Source: Kineosporia aurantiaca JCM 3230 (GTDB lineage Bacteria; Actinomycetota; Actinomycetes; Actinomycetales; Kineosporiaceae). From it: 64,000 nucleotides of DNA. Below are positions 8,458-16,074 of the stretch, piece after piece; position 1 is the stretch's first letter, and each line of letters begins with the position of its first letter. Under the pieces are notes generated by a model that worked only from the letters and a program-made list of their open reading frames with translations, had not been told where the DNA came from and did not search any database. Location: NCBI GenBank assembly GCA_000719025.1, contig JODP01000009.1, forward strand, positions 124,001-188,000, given 5' to 3'. Made by a program: the position numbers and the translations under genes.

Positions 8458-8990
8458 CACACGCTCCTCACGGCCGGAGCTTCACGGGGGAGTGGGCTGC
8501 TCTCCAGGGACTCGCGCAGGCGTTGAAGACCGCGGGAGACCTGGCTCTTGACCGTTCCGACCGAGCACCCCAGGGCGGCGGCAACCTCGGCTTCGGGCAG
8601 GTCCTCGAAATAGCGCAGCACCAGGGCCGCCCGCATCCTGACGGGCAGTCGGCGCAGCGCGGCGATCAGCTGGGCCCGCTGGTCGATCTGTTCGTACGGG
8701 TCCTGGGTGCCGGGATCGATCGACAGGCTCGGGATCTCGCCGTAACTGCGGCGCCGCCGCCAGGAGATCGCCGTGGTCACCATCGCCCGCCGGACGTAGT
8801 CGGACGGTGCATCCATCCGCGAGACTTTGGGCCAGTGCCGGTGCACCTTCTCCAGGGCGCTCTGGACCAGGTCCTCCGCCTGGCCCCGGTCCCCGGTGAG
8901 CAGGAACGCCGTCCGGTTCAGCGACCGCCAGTGCTGCTGCACGAAGACCGGGAACCCGTCTTCCTCGTCTGATGCGCTCGGCACCGTCAA
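8457..8990 (-). CDS. RNA polymerase sigma factor, SigE family (sigma-70 ECF)
   Basis: 177 residues from TTG 8990, with GGAG 5 nt upstream. Region 2 is seen in LNRTAFLLTGDRGQAEDLVQ and ALEKVHRHWP, and region 4 in LPVRMRAALVLRYFEDLPEA and CSVGTVKSQVSRGLQRLRE. Length and motifs fit the actinobacterial SigE-like ECF family. It is the first gene of a leftward operon and overlaps the membrane protein by TGATG. Its target promoter cannot be read here. Confidence 0.9.
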   Translation of the reverse strand: MTVPSASDEEDGFPVFVQQHWRSLNRTAFLLTGDRGQAEDLVQSALEKVHRHWPKVSRMDAPSDYVRRAMVTTAISWRRRRSYGEIPSLSIDPGTQDPYEQIDQRAQLIAALRRLPVRMRAALVLRYFEDLPEAEVAAALGCSVGTVKSQVSRGLQRLRESLESSPLPREAPAVRSV

Positions 8991-9076
8991 GCACTCTCCA
9001 ACCGTCCTCGCCGTCAGGATCTCGCTCTAAGAACGCGGTGAGCCGGCCCAAAGGTTGAGAACACTTTTCCCGAAGC

Positions 9077-9105
9077 TGTCGATCCGGGGGATCGGCGTTC
9101 GAATC
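9077..9105 (+). promoter_or_regulatory. Candidate ECF42 promoter of the DGPF-sigma operon
   Basis: TGTCGA at 9077-9082 is followed after 17 bp by CGAATC at 9100-9105, about 55 bp before the DGPF gene start at 9160. As I recall from published work on ECF42 in Streptomyces venezuelae, this group recognises a TGTCGA -35 and a CGA-type -10 in front of DGPF genes. The site would make the operon autoregulated. Confidence 0.55.
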
Positions 9106-9159
9106 ATGGGTGAGAGTGAGGGCGGCAAGCGTCCTCCAAGACACCGGGAGATGGTGACG

Positions 9160-9576
9160 ATGGCGAAGTACATGCTGATCATGCGGGCGACCGACGAGAC
9201 GTTCGCGGCGATGACGACGACCCCGTTCGAGGAGATGCTGGAGACCATCGGCCGGTACAACGAGGAGCTGATCAAGGCCGGGGTGCTGCTTGCGGCCGAG
9301 GGGCTGGATCCGGCGGTGAGCGTGGTGGTGGACTACTCGAGCGAGCCGCCGCTGGTCACCGACGGGCCCTACGGGGAGACCCGGGAACTGTTCGGCGGCT
9401 TTTACCTGATCGACGTGCCCACCATTGAGGAAGCGGTGGAGTGGGCCCGGCGGATGCCCGCGTTCCCGGGGGCGAAGACCGAGATCCGGCGGGTCTCCCA
9501 GATCGAGGAGTTCCCGCAGGACAACGAGTGGATCGCCAAGGAGCGGGCCTGGCGCGAGCAGAACGGCCAGCTCTGA
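9160..9576 (+). CDS. YCII-related DGPF-family protein
   Basis: 138 residues from ATG 9160, chosen over ATG 9151 because the GGGAG site gives good spacing only for 9160. It has the YCII ferredoxin-like fold signature and the VTDGPYGETRELFGGFYL segment, which is the DGPF motif. Members are small, mostly of unknown function, and are encoded beside ECF42 sigma factors, exactly as here. The start of MAKYMLIMRATDE is typical. The sigma gene begins before or at its stop, so expression is coupled. Confidence 0.88.
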   Translation: MAKYMLIMRATDETFAAMTTTPFEEMLETIGRYNEELIKAGVLLAAEGLDPAVSVVVDYSSEPPLVTDGPYGETRELFGGFYLIDVPTIEEAVEWARRMPAFPGAKTEIRRVSQIEEFPQDNEWIAKERAWREQNGQL

Positions 9577-10832
9577 GCACCGAGGACGACGGTGTCCGGG
9601 CCCGGCGCGCCGTCGAGGCGGTGTGGCGGATCGAGTCGGCCCGGATCGTCGGCGCGCTGGCCCGGTACACGAACGACTTCGGGTTGGCCGAGGATGTAGC
9701 GCAGGAGGCTCTGGCCGAGGCCTTGGTGGGGTGGCCGCGCGACGGGGTGCCGCCGAACCCGGCCGGCTGGTTGTTCACGGTCGGCAAGCGACGGGCGATT
9801 GACGCCTTCCGGCGGCGCTCGGCTCTGGACGATCGGTACGCCACGCTGGCGCACGGTTCGGAGGAGGCCTGGGATCCGGAGGTGCTGTGGGATCCGGATG
9901 CGATTGAGGACGACGTCCTGGCCCTCCTGTTCGTCGCCTGCCACCCGGTGTTGTCTCTGGAAGCCCGAGTGGGACTGACTTTGCGCGTTGTCGGAGGGCT
10001 GTCCAGTGAGGAGATCGCGCGGGCCTTCCTGGTGCCGGTACCCACCGTCCAGGCTCGGATCACCCGGGCCAAGAAGACCCTCGCGGCGGCCCGGGTGCCG
10101 TTCGAGCTGCCACCGGCCGAGCAGCGCCGGGAGCGGCTGGGCGGGGTCCTCAACGTGCTCTACGTGATCTTCGGCGAAGGGGCGAATGCGACGGCGGGCG
10201 AGGATCTGCTCCGGATCGACCTGGCCGATGAGGCCCGGAGGCTGACCAGGGTGATGGCCCAGTTGGTGACCGACGAGCCGGAAGTGCATGGGCTGCTGGC
10301 CCTGATGGAGCTCACGGCGGCCCGGTTCCCGGCGCGAGTGGGGCCGGACGGCGCGGTGATCCTGCTCGAGGATCAGGATCGGCGCCGGTGGGACCGGGCC
10401 GCCATTGCTCGGGGGAAGGGTGCGCTGGCCCGGGCCACTGCGGTCGGGCGCGGTCTGGGTCCTTACGGCTTGCAGGCCGCCATTGCGTCGTGCCATGCCG
10501 CGGCGCCGTCGGTCGACGAAACCGATTGGGGGACGATCGTTGTGATTTACGAGGCGCTGGGCCGGATCGCGCCGTCCCCGGTGGTGGATCTCAATCGCGC
10601 GGTGGCGGTCTCGATGGCTTACGGTCCGCAAACTGCACTCGACATTGTGGACGATCTGGCCGTCGGCCGGCGGTTGACCGGTTCTCACCTGCTGCCGAGT
10701 GTGCGGGGGGAGCTCTTGGCCCGGCTCGGGCGCCCGGCGGAGGCCCGCCGCGAGTTCGAGGCCGCGGCCGGGCTTTGCAAGAATGAACGGGAGCGAGATC
10801 TGCTGCTGGGAAAAGCGGTTCGACTGCAGTGA
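9528..10832 (+). CDS. ECF42-type RNA polymerase sigma factor with C-terminal extension
   Basis: About 434 residues. Sigma region 2 covers RRAVEAVWRIESARIVGALA to GWLFTVGKRRAIDAFRR, and region 4 covers VVGGLSSEEIARAFLVPVP and VQARITRAKKTL. A helical C-terminal extension of about 220 residues, TPR-like and matching DUF6596, follows. This architecture and the adjacent DGPF gene define ECF42, in which the extension, not an anti-sigma factor, is thought to control activity. The start is uncertain: no ATG exists in the right place, GTG 9528 has an AGGA site, and CTG 9573 would overlap the DGPF stop. Homology begins near 9600. Confidence 0.85.
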   Translation: MDRQGAGLARAERPALSTEDDGVRARRAVEAVWRIESARIVGALARYTNDFGLAEDVAQEALAEALVGWPRDGVPPNPAGWLFTVGKRRAIDAFRRRSALDDRYATLAHGSEEAWDPEVLWDPDAIEDDVLALLFVACHPVLSLEARVGLTLRVVGGLSSEEIARAFLVPVPTVQARITRAKKTLAAARVPFELPPAEQRRERLGGVLNVLYVIFGEGANATAGEDLLRIDLADEARRLTRVMAQLVTDEPEVHGLLALMELTAARFPARVGPDGAVILLEDQDRRRWDRAAIARGKGALARATAVGRGLGPYGLQAAIASCHAAAPSVDETDWGTIVVIYEALGRIAPSPVVDLNRAVAVSMAYGPQTALDIVDDLAVGRRLTGSHLLPSVRGELLARLGRPAEARREFEAAAGLCKNERERDLLLGKAVRLQ

Positions 10833-10849
10833 TCTCGTACGGGGGATAA

Positions 10850-10869
10850 CCCCACCCTGGCGGGTGGGG
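10850..10869. terminator. Hairpin between convergent sigma and MerR-methyltransferase genes
   Basis: CCCCACCC and GGGTGGGG form an 8-bp perfect stem with a 4-nt TGGC loop. It lies 17 bp after the sigma stop and 29 bp from the convergent stop. There is no long T tract. Confidence 0.6.
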
Positions 10870-10898
10870 TGGTCAAGAGGTTGAGGCGGTCAGCGGGT

Positions 10899-11999
10899 TC
10901 AGGCGATCAGCAGGCGCAGGCCGAAGTCGGCGGTGTCGAGGTCGAGGAGATCGTGGTTGCGCTCGGCCCAGCGGCCGGACGAAAGATCCTCCCGAAGCAG
11001 GCTCACGGCTCTGTGCTCGGCCTGCGGCCCGACCCGGGTCCAGACCGATACTGCCCGGCGCACCTCGTCCTCCAGGTAGGCCTCGGGCCGGCGCCAGTGC
11101 GCCTCGAAGAACCCGTCGGCGCAGTCCCAGGGGATCGGGATGGGCTCCGAACGGCCGTCGATGGCCTCGGTCAGCTCGGTGATTGAGGGCCAGCGGACGA
11201 GGAGGTCGGCGAACTCGGGCAGGTAGTCGCGGTTGAGCCAGAAGTGCTGGCCCCCGGCGGCGTCGTAGGTGAACACGACCACGCGGCGGGCCACGCGGCG
11301 CATCTCGCGCAGACCGGCGATCGGGTCCGGCCAGTGGTGCAGGGTGCTCACCGCCATTGCGGCGTCGAACGATTGGTCCTCGAAAGGCAGGTGCTCGGCG
11401 GAAGCAGCCAGGCACGGCGCGGCATCGGCCGGGCGTTGCGCTCGCATCAGGGCGGAAGGCTCTACGGCGGTGACCTCGCGGTCGGGCGGTTCGTAGGAAC
11501 CGGTGCCGGCGCCCACGTTGAGCACCGTACGGGCGTCACCGAGCGCCTCCCAGATCTGCGCAGCGATGCGAGGTTCGGTGCGTCGGGTCGCTGGGTAGGC
11601 GGATCCGATGAAGTCATAGAGCTGGAACACCTTCAGCTGCTCCTCCGGCGTCGTCCGGATCCCCAGGACCCGGGCCTGAAGTTCCCGGTCGATGGCGGTG
11701 ACCATGGCGGCCGCCCGGTCCCGCTGATCCAGCAGCAGGCCCCGCAACCTGCGGAGGTGCGCGAGGGCGTCCGTACTCGGGTCGTGAACCAGATCGGCGA
11801 TCTCGCGCAGCCCGAAGCCCAGTCGCCGGTAGGCGAGGACCTCACGCAGGCGCTCCACGTCGTCCGTCGAGTAGGCCCGGTACCCGGCCGTCGTGCGGGC
11901 CGACGGCTGCACGAGGCCGATCTCGTCGTAATGGTGCAGCGTGCGGACGGTTACGCCGGCCAGTTCGGCCACTCGTCCCACGGTCAGGATGTCTTCCAC
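10899..11999 (-). CDS. MerR-family regulator fused to a SAM methyltransferase
   Basis: 366 residues from GTG 11999. Residues 1-75 are a MerR winged helix-turn-helix (LTVGRVAELAGVTVRTLHHY, GYRAYSTDDVERL). Residues 80-112 form the usual dimerisation helix. A TipA-like linker (TTPEEQLKVF, 116-125) joins directly to a class I methyltransferase with motif I VLNVGAGTG (159-167), VEPS (179-182) and STLHHWPDP. In one open frame, a DNA-binding domain thus replaces its usual effector domain with an enzyme fold. It may bind SAM or a small-molecule substrate as a signal, or methylate the inducer. It lies 41 bp downstream of the YczE gene and is probably co-transcribed. Confidence 0.8.
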   Translation of the reverse strand: MEDILTVGRVAELAGVTVRTLHHYDEIGLVQPSARTTAGYRAYSTDDVERLREVLAYRRLGFGLREIADLVHDPSTDALAHLRRLRGLLLDQRDRAAAMVTAIDRELQARVLGIRTTPEEQLKVFQLYDFIGSAYPATRRTEPRIAAQIWEALGDARTVLNVGAGTGSYEPPDREVTAVEPSALMRAQRPADAAPCLAASAEHLPFEDQSFDAAMAVSTLHHWPDPIAGLREMRRVARRVVVFTYDAAGGQHFWLNRDYLPEFADLLVRWPSITELTEAIDGRSEPIPIPWDCADGFFEAHWRRPEAYLEDEVRRAVSVWTRVGPQAEHRAVSLLREDLSSGRWAERNHDLLDLDTADFGLRLLIA

Positions 12000-12040
12000 G
12001 GCTCCGACTATTCAGCCTGACGTCGCGTGAGGGACAAGCA

Positions 12041-12682
12041 TCACCCGACCAGTTCGGGGACCGGTTCTTCCTGGGGCTCGCGGGGGGACCAGGGGAAGCC
12101 GGCGAAGATCGGCATGAGGGGCTGAACCATCGGGCCGATCGCAAAGGTCGCCACCAGCGTCCCTAGTCCGAGGTCGCCGCCGAGCAGCGCCCCGCAGACC
12201 ACGACAGTGACCTCGACGACCGTCCGGGCCAGCCAGATCGGCCAGCCGAGCCGTTCGTGCAGGCCGACCATGAGCCCGTCCCGCGGGCCGGTGCCGTAGC
12301 GCGGGCCGATGTAGCAGGCGGTCGCGATGGCCAGCAGGACCAGACCGGCGGTGAACAGGAACAACTGCATCGGCAGGGCATGCGCCTCGGGAACCAGCTC
12401 GAGCACCAGGTCGGCGGCCGGCCCGATGACGATCACGTTGCACACGGTGCCGAGGCCGGGCTTCTGCCGCAGCGGAATCCAGGCCAGGAGCACGAAGAAG
12501 CTGGTGACCACGGTCAGCGTGCCGAACGACCAGGGCAGCACGTTCTCCAGGCCCTGGGTCAGGACCGACCAGGAAGACACACCGACCGCCGCGCGCACCA
12601 TCAGAGCGGTCGCGGCCCCGTAGAGGAACAGGCCGATACCGAGCTGAATCAGGCGAAGCGCGTGCGCGCGGGAAGGAGCCAC
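12041..12682 (-). CDS. YczE/YyaS/YitT-family integral membrane protein
   Basis: 213 residues with about five hydrophobic helices. It contains the segments LIQLGIGLFLYGAATALMVR and GPRDGLMVGL, the latter typical of the YczE family. Some members sit with antibiotic or regulator genes, but the transported substrate is not known. A perfect 13-bp inverted repeat lies 33 bp upstream of its start. It is followed by the MerR-methyltransferase fusion. Confidence 0.82.
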   Translation of the reverse strand: MAPSRAHALRLIQLGIGLFLYGAATALMVRAAVGVSSWSVLTQGLENVLPWSFGTLTVVTSFFVLLAWIPLRQKPGLGTVCNVIVIGPAADLVLELVPEAHALPMQLFLFTAGLVLLAIATACYIGPRYGTGPRDGLMVGLHERLGWPIWLARTVVEVTVVVCGALLGGDLGLGTLVATFAIGPMVQPLMPIFAGFPWSPREPQEEPVPELVG

Positions 12683-12714
12683 CCAGCCACTCTGGCGGCA
12701 GATTGGACCTGACC

Positions 12715-12746
12715 GCGATAGCCAATCGGCGGGGATTGGCTATCGC
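12715..12746. promoter_or_regulatory. Perfect 13-bp inverted repeat between reverse transcriptase and YczE genes
   Basis: GCGATAGCCAATC (12715-12727) and GATTGGCTATCGC (12734-12746) pair perfectly around a GGCGGG loop. It lies 86 bp after the reverse-transcriptase stop and 33 bp before the YczE start on the same strand. It could end retron transcription or be an operator for the YczE-MerR operon. No U tract follows, which weakens the terminator reading. Confidence 0.65.
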
Positions 12747-12831
12747 TGCGTGGTGGGGTGGTGGCGATGACCTTCCCGACGGCGCCTACAGCGACGAGCC
12801 CACGAGGTCCGGCCCATCGCCGGCCGACCGG

Positions 12832-14118
12832 TCAGGGCCAGCTGATCCGGTCGAAGGATTCGCGTAACCGCTGCGCCCGGGCCGGGTTGAGCTGCTCCAC
12901 CCAGGCGATCCGGCCGAGCAGGTGCGCCCGGAAATCGGCTTCCTGGCCCCGGTTCTGGCTTTCCGGACCGTGCTGAACCGCGTTGTGCAGCAACGCCTTC
13001 AGCCGGTCGAACTCGTCGCGGGGCAGATTCGGCCGTTGATTGATGACGATCCCGGTGACGATCTGGCGCTGATGGTTGCGTTGTACTCGGGTCTTGTCGG
13101 GTGCCACCGACAAACGTTCGTCGCGAACGATGCCCGTGACGGCGTCCACAATCCGGTTCGGGTCCAGGCGCCCCGGCGAGGGGAGCGAGAAGGTGAGGTC
13201 GTCGGCGTAACGGGTGTAGACGAGGCCGCAGGCCTGGGCGTATCCGGACAGCCGACGGTCCAGGCCGGCGACGATCAGGTTGGCCAGTGCGGGTGAGGTG
13301 GGGGCGCCTTGAGGCAGATGCGCTTGGCGCAGGAGCCCTCGGAGGCGGAACCCGTTCTCGGCCGGGGGCATCTGCTTCAGCACGTTCACCGGCGTGCGGG
13401 TGGTGCACAGGCCGGTCAGCTGAAAGGCCACCGGCTGCGGGTATCCGGCGGCCCGGAAGACCGCGTAGACCCGGTCGGCGGTCAGGCTGGAGAAGAAGGA
13501 CGCCAGGTCCAGGCTGATCACGATCGGCGAGTTGAGGTGCGCTTGGGCGGCGGTCAGCGCCGAGCGCCCGGGTACGAACCCGTGGGCGGCCGGATGCACC
13601 GGGATCGGCCCGAGCACCTCATCCAGCAGCGTGCGCTGGATCTGCCGGAGCCGGGGTTTGGGGGCTTCCAGGAGTCGGGCACGGCCGTTCCGCCCTGGCC
13701 GCCAGGTGTATCGGTAGTGATGGAGCGGCCCGGGGGCGGCCCGTCGTTGCAGGCCTTTGACGTCGGCGAACCAGGTCAGCGCATGGACGTCGAGCTCGAG
13801 CAGGTGGGCGAGCTCGGTTTCGTTGTTGATCGGCGGGACCAATGGACGCACGCGGTCGGCCATTTGGGTCGGCGCGGGAGGAATCCGACGGTCGCGGGCC
13901 TTCACCCGGTGGAGCGTCTCGGTCTGCTCGATGAACGCAGCGAGTTCGCGGGGCCGATCGTGCGGCGGGCGAGGGTAGGCCTCCAGAACCTCCCGTACTA
14001 CGACGGACAGCCACTTCCGCCGGGCCCGGATCACGGTGGTCCCGCGCTCGACCATGGATTCCGGCTCCCACGCGCCTGCGAGGAAGGCGTTGCCCAAGCC
14101 GCGCGCCAGAGCCCTCAC
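12832..14118 (-). CDS. Retron-type reverse transcriptase with N-terminal extension
   Basis: 428 residues from GTG 14118, placed 7 nt after the proposed retron RNA. RT motifs in order: AHGFVPGRSALTAAQAH (178-194), SLDLASFF (202-209), LPQGAPTSPALAN (268-280), the catalytic YADD (304-307) and QIVTGIVIN (352-360). Retron RTs carry NAxxH before the first catalytic aspartate and VTG near the thumb; here these read AAQAH and VTG. About 95 N-terminal residues before INNETELAHLL are an extra, mostly helical and basic region I cannot assign. No effector gene is fused or obviously adjacent. The frame stays open further upstream but would run through the structured RNA, and no start there has a ribosome site. 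Confidence 0.85.
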   Translation of the reverse strand: MRALARGLGNAFLAGAWEPESMVERGTTVIRARRKWLSVVVREVLEAYPRPPHDRPRELAAFIEQTETLHRVKARDRRIPPAPTQMADRVRPLVPPINNETELAHLLELDVHALTWFADVKGLQRRAAPGPLHHYRYTWRPGRNGRARLLEAPKPRLRQIQRTLLDEVLGPIPVHPAAHGFVPGRSALTAAQAHLNSPIVISLDLASFFSSLTADRVYAVFRAAGYPQPVAFQLTGLCTTRTPVNVLKQMPPAENGFRLRGLLRQAHLPQGAPTSPALANLIVAGLDRRLSGYAQACGLVYTRYADDLTFSLPSPGRLDPNRIVDAVTGIVRDERLSVAPDKTRVQRNHQRQIVTGIVINQRPNLPRDEFDRLKALLHNAVQHGPESQNRGQEADFRAHLLGRIAWVEQLNPARAQRLRESFDRISWP

Positions 14119-14125
14119 GATCGGC

Positions 14126-14290
14126 TGCGGTGGGGGCCGGCCCGACCGATCCGGTAGTGCGCGCAGGCAGTTGCGCGGAGCGCAGCCTGCTGCGTGCGGC
14201 GCCGTGCTGAGGATCTGTTCCGTTCCCCGGGGTAGCCCCGGAGGTGCCGTCGGTGAACCGAGCGGCGTTCTCGACCCAGCCCCCACCGCA
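14126..14290 (-). ncRNA. Predicted retron msr-msd RNA
   Basis: The 165 bp before the reverse transcriptase are bounded by complementary ends. TGCGGTGGGGGC (14290-14279, minus strand) pairs perfectly with GCCCCCACCGCA (14137-14126). In RNA the stem extends to 15 bp through one U-G pair. These would be a1 and a2. Inside, in transcript order, are a hairpin at 14266-14246, a CCGGGG/CCCCGG hairpin at 14241-14227, and a longer stem at 14190-14163 (GCAGGC, bulge, TGCGC around a 3-nt loop). Order, size and position just before the RT start match msr (short hairpins), msd (long stem) and a1/a2. The branching guanosine and DNA end were not located. Confidence 0.72.
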
Positions 14291-14318
14291 TGAGCGGGAA
14301 TTCTAGGGGACGCTCGGG

Positions 14319-14960
14319 TTGAGTACTCCTGTGGACATCGACGAGTACACCTCACCGCACTGGCGGAACAGTGCCCTGCTCACCATCGACTTCCAGCGGG
14401 ACTACCTCGAGGCGGTGCCCGGCACCTCCGACGTTCTCCCCGACCTGGCCCGGGTGGTCCGGGCCTATCGGGCTCACGAAAGGCCGATCGTTCACGTCGT
14501 GCGGCTGTACCCACCAGGCAGCACCGACGTCGATCTGGCCCGGCGGGAACTGGTCCAGGCCGGCGGATATCTGGTCGAGCCGGGCATGCCGGGGTCGCAG
14601 CTTCCGGCGGAACTCTTCGACCACCCGGTGGAGCTGGATGCGGAGCTGCTCTTGTCGGGACAGTTCCAGGCGGTGGGCAAGAACGAGTACCTGATGTACA
14701 AGCCGCGCTGGGGAGCGTTCTACCGGACCGGGTTGGAACCGCGACTGCGGGAGCGCGGGGTCGACACGGTGGTCGTCGGCGGCTGCAATCTGCCCAACTG
14801 CCCGCGGGCCACGTTGTTCGAGGCGTCGGAGCGGGACTTCCGCGCGGTGGTCCTGTCCGACGGCACTTCCCAGGTGCGGGACGACCGGATCGCCGACCTG
14901 GCCCTGATCGGGGTGGTGAGCCGGACGGTCGATGAGGTCGTCGGTGGGCTCGCCGGGTAG
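14319..14960 (+). CDS. Isochorismatase-family cysteine hydrolase
   Basis: 213 residues from TTG 14319, preceded by AGGGGA. The catalytic triad of the family is present: Asp24 (LLTIDFQRDY), Lys127 (LMYKPRWGAF) and Cys160 (GGCNLPNCPRAT). Members hydrolyse isochorismate, nicotinamide or other amides. The residues around the cysteine do not settle the substrate. It is divergent from the retron, with only 28 bp between its start and the a1 repeat. It is followed 25 bp later by arfB in the same direction. Confidence 0.88.
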   Translation: MSTPVDIDEYTSPHWRNSALLTIDFQRDYLEAVPGTSDVLPDLARVVRAYRAHERPIVHVVRLYPPGSTDVDLARRELVQAGGYLVEPGMPGSQLPAELFDHPVELDAELLLSGQFQAVGKNEYLMYKPRWGAFYRTGLEPRLRERGVDTVVVGGCNLPNCPRATLFEASERDFRAVVLSDGTSQVRDDRIADLALIGVVSRTVDEVVGGLAG

Positions 14961-14985
14961 GGGAACCGCCCGGCAGGATGACCCC

Positions 14986-15411
14986 ATGGCCGGCCCCCTC
15001 AAGGTGAACGCGAATCTGACCATCCCCGAGGTGGAGCTCAAGTGGCGTTTCTCCCGCTCCTCGGGCCCTGGCGGGCAGAGCGTCAACACCACCGACAGCC
15101 GGGTCCAGGTGCGCTGGGACGTGGCCGCGAGTGCGGTGCTGACCGAGAGCCAGCGGGAGCGAGCCCGGGAGCGGCTCGGCGAACGGCTGGTGGACGGAGT
15201 GCTGCAGGTCAGCTCGTCGGAGCAGCGTTCCCAGCTGCAGAACCGGGAGGCCGCGGAGCGGCGGCTGGCCGAGATCGTGGCGGCAGCGCTGGCTCCGCCG
15301 CCCCGGTCGCGGCGGGCGACCAAGGCGACGCGGGGGTCGCAGGAGCGGCGGATTGCGCAGAAGAAGCGGCGGGGAAATGTGAAGCGGCTCCGCCGGGACA
15401 CCTCCGACTGA
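14986..15411 (+). CDS. arfB: ArfB-type peptidyl-tRNA hydrolase (ribosome rescue)
   Basis: 141 residues from ATG 14986, with AGGA 7 nt upstream. The GGQ motif (residues 29-31, in SSGPGGQSVN) is the catalytic loop of class I release factors. The short length and the basic C-terminal tail (QERRIAQKKRRGNVKRLRRD) are those of ArfB/YaeJ, which enters the empty mRNA channel of stalled ribosomes and releases the peptide. The tRNA-recognition domains of RF1/RF2 are missing, as expected. It converges with the response-regulator gene, leaving 3 bp. Confidence 0.92.
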   Translation: MAGPLKVNANLTIPEVELKWRFSRSSGPGGQSVNTTDSRVQVRWDVAASAVLTESQRERARERLGERLVDGVLQVSSSEQRSQLQNREAAERRLAEIVAAALAPPPRSRRATKATRGSQERRIAQKKRRGNVKRLRRDTSD

Positions 15412-15414
15412 GGG

Positions 15415-16074
15415 TCAGGGGTAGAGCCCGGCTCTGAAGGTGAAGGAGACGAGCTGGGCCCGATCCCGCGCGCCCACCTTCGTCATTGCCCGTACGGCGT
15501 GGGTCTTGACCGTGAAGGGGGACACGAACATCTGGGCCGCGATCTCCTCGTTGCTGAGACCGCTGGCCACCAGGATGATCACGTCCCGCTCGCGCGGGGT
15601 CAGGGCGTCGAAGCGGCGCAGGAGCTCCTTGTCGATCGCCGGGGGCGGGCTGTCGGTCATGTGCCCGATCAGCGCGGCCGTGGCGGCGGCGGACAGCGCG
15701 CCACCCCCGCCGACCACCTCGGTGATCCCGGCGACCAGCTCGGCCGGGCTGACCGTCTTGCTGAGGAAGCCGTTGGCCCCCGCCCGCAGGGCGGCGAGCA
15801 CGATCTCCTCCTGGTCGAAGGTGGTCAGCACGATCACCCGGAGCTTCTCCGGTGGGTGCTCGGCGCGGATCCGGCGGGTGGCCTCGACCCCGTCGATCCC
15901 GGGCATCCGGATGTCCATCAACACCAGGTCGACCGGGTGCTGCCGGAGGAAGGAGGGCACCTGGAGGCCGTCCGAGAGGTCGCCCACCACGACCAGGCCC
16001 GGGTCCAGGAGCAGCATCGCCCGGATGCCGGCCCGGATGTCGTCCTGGTCGTCGACGATCAGGATGTTCGTCAT
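15415..16074 (-). CDS. NarL/LuxR-type response regulator
   Basis: 219 residues. Receiver domain 1-120 with acidic pair DD (8-9), phospho-acceptor Asp54 (VLMDIRMPG), Thr in LTTFD and Lys106 (LSKTVS). A LuxR helix-turn-helix follows at about 150-215 (LTPRERDVIILVASGLSNEE). Its ATG overlaps the stop of the histidine kinase by ATGA, so the two form one two-component system. Confidence 0.95.
   Translation of the reverse strand: MTNILIVDDQDDIRAGIRAMLLLDPGLVVVGDLSDGLQVPSFLRQHPVDLVLMDIRMPGIDGVEATRRIRAEHPPEKLRVIVLTTFDQEEIVLAALRAGANGFLSKTVSPAELVAGITEVVGGGGALSAAATAALIGHMTDSPPPAIDKELLRRFDALTPRERDVIILVASGLSNEEIAAQMFVSPFTVKTHAVRAMTKVGARDRAQLVSFTFRAGLYP

Noticed and set aside
14119..14355. Extension of the reverse-transcriptase frame upstream of GTG 14118
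   Set aside because: It would encode a Pro/Arg-rich segment through the structured a1/a2-bounded RNA and into the isochorismatase start, with no ribosome site.
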